Shown in pieces: positions 62,829-64,000 of a stretch of DNA of 64,000 nucleotides (positions within the stretch are counted from its first letter, which is position 1; each line of letters opens with the position of its first letter). This DNA is from Hymenobacter daecheongensis DSM 21074. GTDB taxonomy: Bacteria; Bacteroidota; Bacteroidia; Cytophagales; Hymenobacteraceae. The DNA is taken from the NCBI RefSeq assembly GCF_900141805.1, contig NZ_FQYN01000007.1, positions 62,001 to 126,000 on the forward strand, in the 5' to 3' direction. Made by a program: the position numbers and the translations under genes. The notes beneath the pieces were generated by a model. It worked only from the letters and a program-made list of their open reading frames with translations, ran no database searches and had not been told where the DNA came from.

Positions 62829-64000
62829 ATGCGCGGTCTGCTACCTGTCCTGTTTTTATCCGTTGTGCTTAGTCTGCTGCCCGCTGGTGCGGTAGTGGCT
62901 CAGAGTAAGCCTATTAGCAATGCCAAAGCCCGCAATCTGTTTGAGAAAGCGCAGGAGCAGGCCAAAGAGCGCCACTTCGATAAGGCCATTGAAACCCTGA
63001 CGGTTCTTAATCAGAAGTTTCCGTCGCTGGGCGAGCCGTATCTACTGAAGGGGTCCCTGCTGAAGGCGATGGGCGAGAACCAGGGCGCTTTTGAAGCCTA
63101 CCGCGACGGCCTGGGTAAGCTACCGTTCAATCCGGCCCGCTCCCTCGACTACTACACGCTGGCCGACCTGGCCATCAGCTTTGGCGACTACGCTACGGCC
63201 GGTGAGAACTACCGGCGCTACGTCAAAACGGCCCCCAAGGGCCATCGGCTCGTGTTTCGGGCCCAGCGCCAGCTTCTGAACTGTGACTTCGCCCTCAAGG
63301 CTATGGCCAGCCCGGTCGGCATCACGCCCGCGCGGCTGGCCGAGCCGCTGAACACCTTTCGCTTCCAGTATTTCCCGGCCCTCACCGCCGACAACCGCTT
63401 TCTGCTCTATACGGCACGCCCCACCGCCCAGAGCGACGAGGACCTGTACATTGCCAAGCAGAACAAAGACGGTTCCCTGGGCCAGCCCGTGCCCATTTCC
63501 CCTGCCATCAATTCGCCCTACAACGAGGGCGCGGGCACGATTTCGGGCGATGGCAAAACCCTGGTATTTGCCTCCTGCGACCGGCCCAATGCCGTAGGCA
63601 ACTGCGACTTATACATCTCGCGGCGCACCGGCAACAACTGGAGCAAGCCCCAGAATCTGGGCCGTAACGTAAACTCGGTAGAGTGGGACTCGCAGCCCAC
63701 GCTCTCGGCCGATGGGCGCACGCTGTACTTCACCTCCACGCGCCGGGGCGGTAAGGGTCAGGAAGACCTCTATGTGACCACCCTGCAGCCCGATGGCACC
63801 TGGAGCCCGGCCCGCAACCTGGGCGAGCCCGTGAACACGCCGGGCAAGGATATGGCCCCCTTCATTCATGCCAGCGGCACCACACTCTACTACGTCACCG
63901 ATGGGCTGGTAGGCATGGGCGGGCTTGATGTGTACCGCTGCGAGCTACAGGCACCCAATGGCAAGTGGAGCGACCCACAAAACCTAGGCTATCCGCTCAA
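62829..64000 (+). CDS. TPR + PD40 (OmpA-like) envelope protein, 5' part
   Basis: The frame is open to the window end; about 390 residues are visible. Signal peptide ending VVAQS (about 1-25), a TPR domain (about 30-160: ARNLFEKAQEQAKERHFDKA), then PD40/WD40-like propeller strands (FPALTADNRFLLYTARP, GAGTISGDGKTLVFASC, PTLSADGRTLYFTSTRRGG). This order is that of T9SS-associated PorE-like or OmpA-family proteins of Bacteroidota, whose OmpA domain would be C-terminal, outside the window. ATG 62829 is 12 bases after the queE stop. Confidence 0.85.
   Translation, partial: MRGLLPVLFLSVVLSLLPAGAVVAQSKPISNAKARNLFEKAQEQAKERHFDKAIETLTVLNQKFPSLGEPYLLKGSLLKAMGENQGAFEAYRDGLGKLPFNPARSLDYYTLADLAISFGDYATAGENYRRYVKTAPKGHRLVFRAQRQLLNCDFALKAMASPVGITPARLAEPLNTFRFQYFPALTADNRFLLYTARPTAQSDEDLYIAKQNKDGSLGQPVPISPAINSPYNEGAGTISGDGKTLVFASCDRPNAVGNCDLYISRRTGNNWSKPQNLGRNVNSVEWDSQPTLSADGRTLYFTSTRRGGKGQEDLYVTTLQPDGTWSPARNLGEPVNTPGKDMAPFIHASGTTLYYVTDGLVGMGGLDVYRCELQAPNGKWSDPQNLGYPL

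Overview
The window looks like a piece of a high-GC Bacteroidota chromosome, most probably Hymenobacter or a close relative in the Hymenobacteraceae. The evidence is: two kinds of type IX secretion (T9SS) cargo (a CHU_C / gliding-motility C-terminal domain and a PNP-type sorting domain); many Bacteroidota-style lipoproteins and exported peptidases; promoter-like sequences of the TTG-N18-TANNTTTG type in place of sigma70 -35/-10 boxes; almost no Shine-Dalgarno sequences; and dispersed palindromic repeats of the kind common in that genus. The genus is an inference. No rRNA, tRNA or CRISPR array was seen.

Layout. 1-9.2 kb: end of an M28 peptidase, a 2H phosphoesterase, an exported subtilase with a barrel-like partner, lipoproteins, an M23 peptidase, an XRE regulator with membrane tail, a retropepsin-like protein and an HMG-CoA lyase. 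9.2-20.4 kb: LutA-like Fe-S protein, a 2OG-Fe(II) oxygenase broken by an in-frame TAG, dapA, a deacetylase lipoprotein, a lactonase-fold lipoprotein, rhodanese, ligA, DUF4920, a pair of overlapping small genes and a lone heme-copper oxidase subunit III. 20.6-31 kb: divergent T9SS type B cargo and M1 peptidase (type A cargo), a GreA-like protein, tandem DUF2147 genes, an apparent stand-alone 350-nt transcript, an NlpC/P60 protein and an M61 peptidase. 31-45.3 kb: orphan YefM-like antitoxin, subtilase lipoprotein, kup, FKBP isomerase, a 44-residue exported protein, an MBOAT + SGNH O-acyltransferase pair, ada, DoxX + lipoprotein, a PNPOx protein with an early in-frame TAA, and a class B PBP. 45.4-50.7 kb is the accessory core: a 21-bp minisatellite, a coiled-coil protein of unknown role, a REP-associated tyrosine transposase between its own REP repeats, an MBL-fold hydrolase, a HepT-MntA toxin-antitoxin pair between 59-bp direct repeats, and an AT-rich Mrr-like nuclease / ImmA-IrrE fusion. 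50.7-64 kb: fused icmF mutase, a second 21-bp minisatellite, Uma2, katE, lepA, folD, queE and the start of a TPR/PD40 envelope protein.

The most distinctive feature is the intergenic DNA. At least five repeat families share one plan: a short 5' tag (TGTC, or GTAG for the family around the transposase) followed by a GC-rich hairpin with a very short loop, usually arranged as nested inverted pairs. The two unrelated minisatellites both have a unit of exactly 21 bp, two turns of B-DNA, with a constant half and a variable half. Other points worth attention are the putative RNA at 27.6-28.0 kb, which carries a 23-codon ORF behind an unusually strong Shine-Dalgarno; the two conserved genes interrupted by in-frame stops; and the small defence/toxin cluster at 48.6-50.6 kb.
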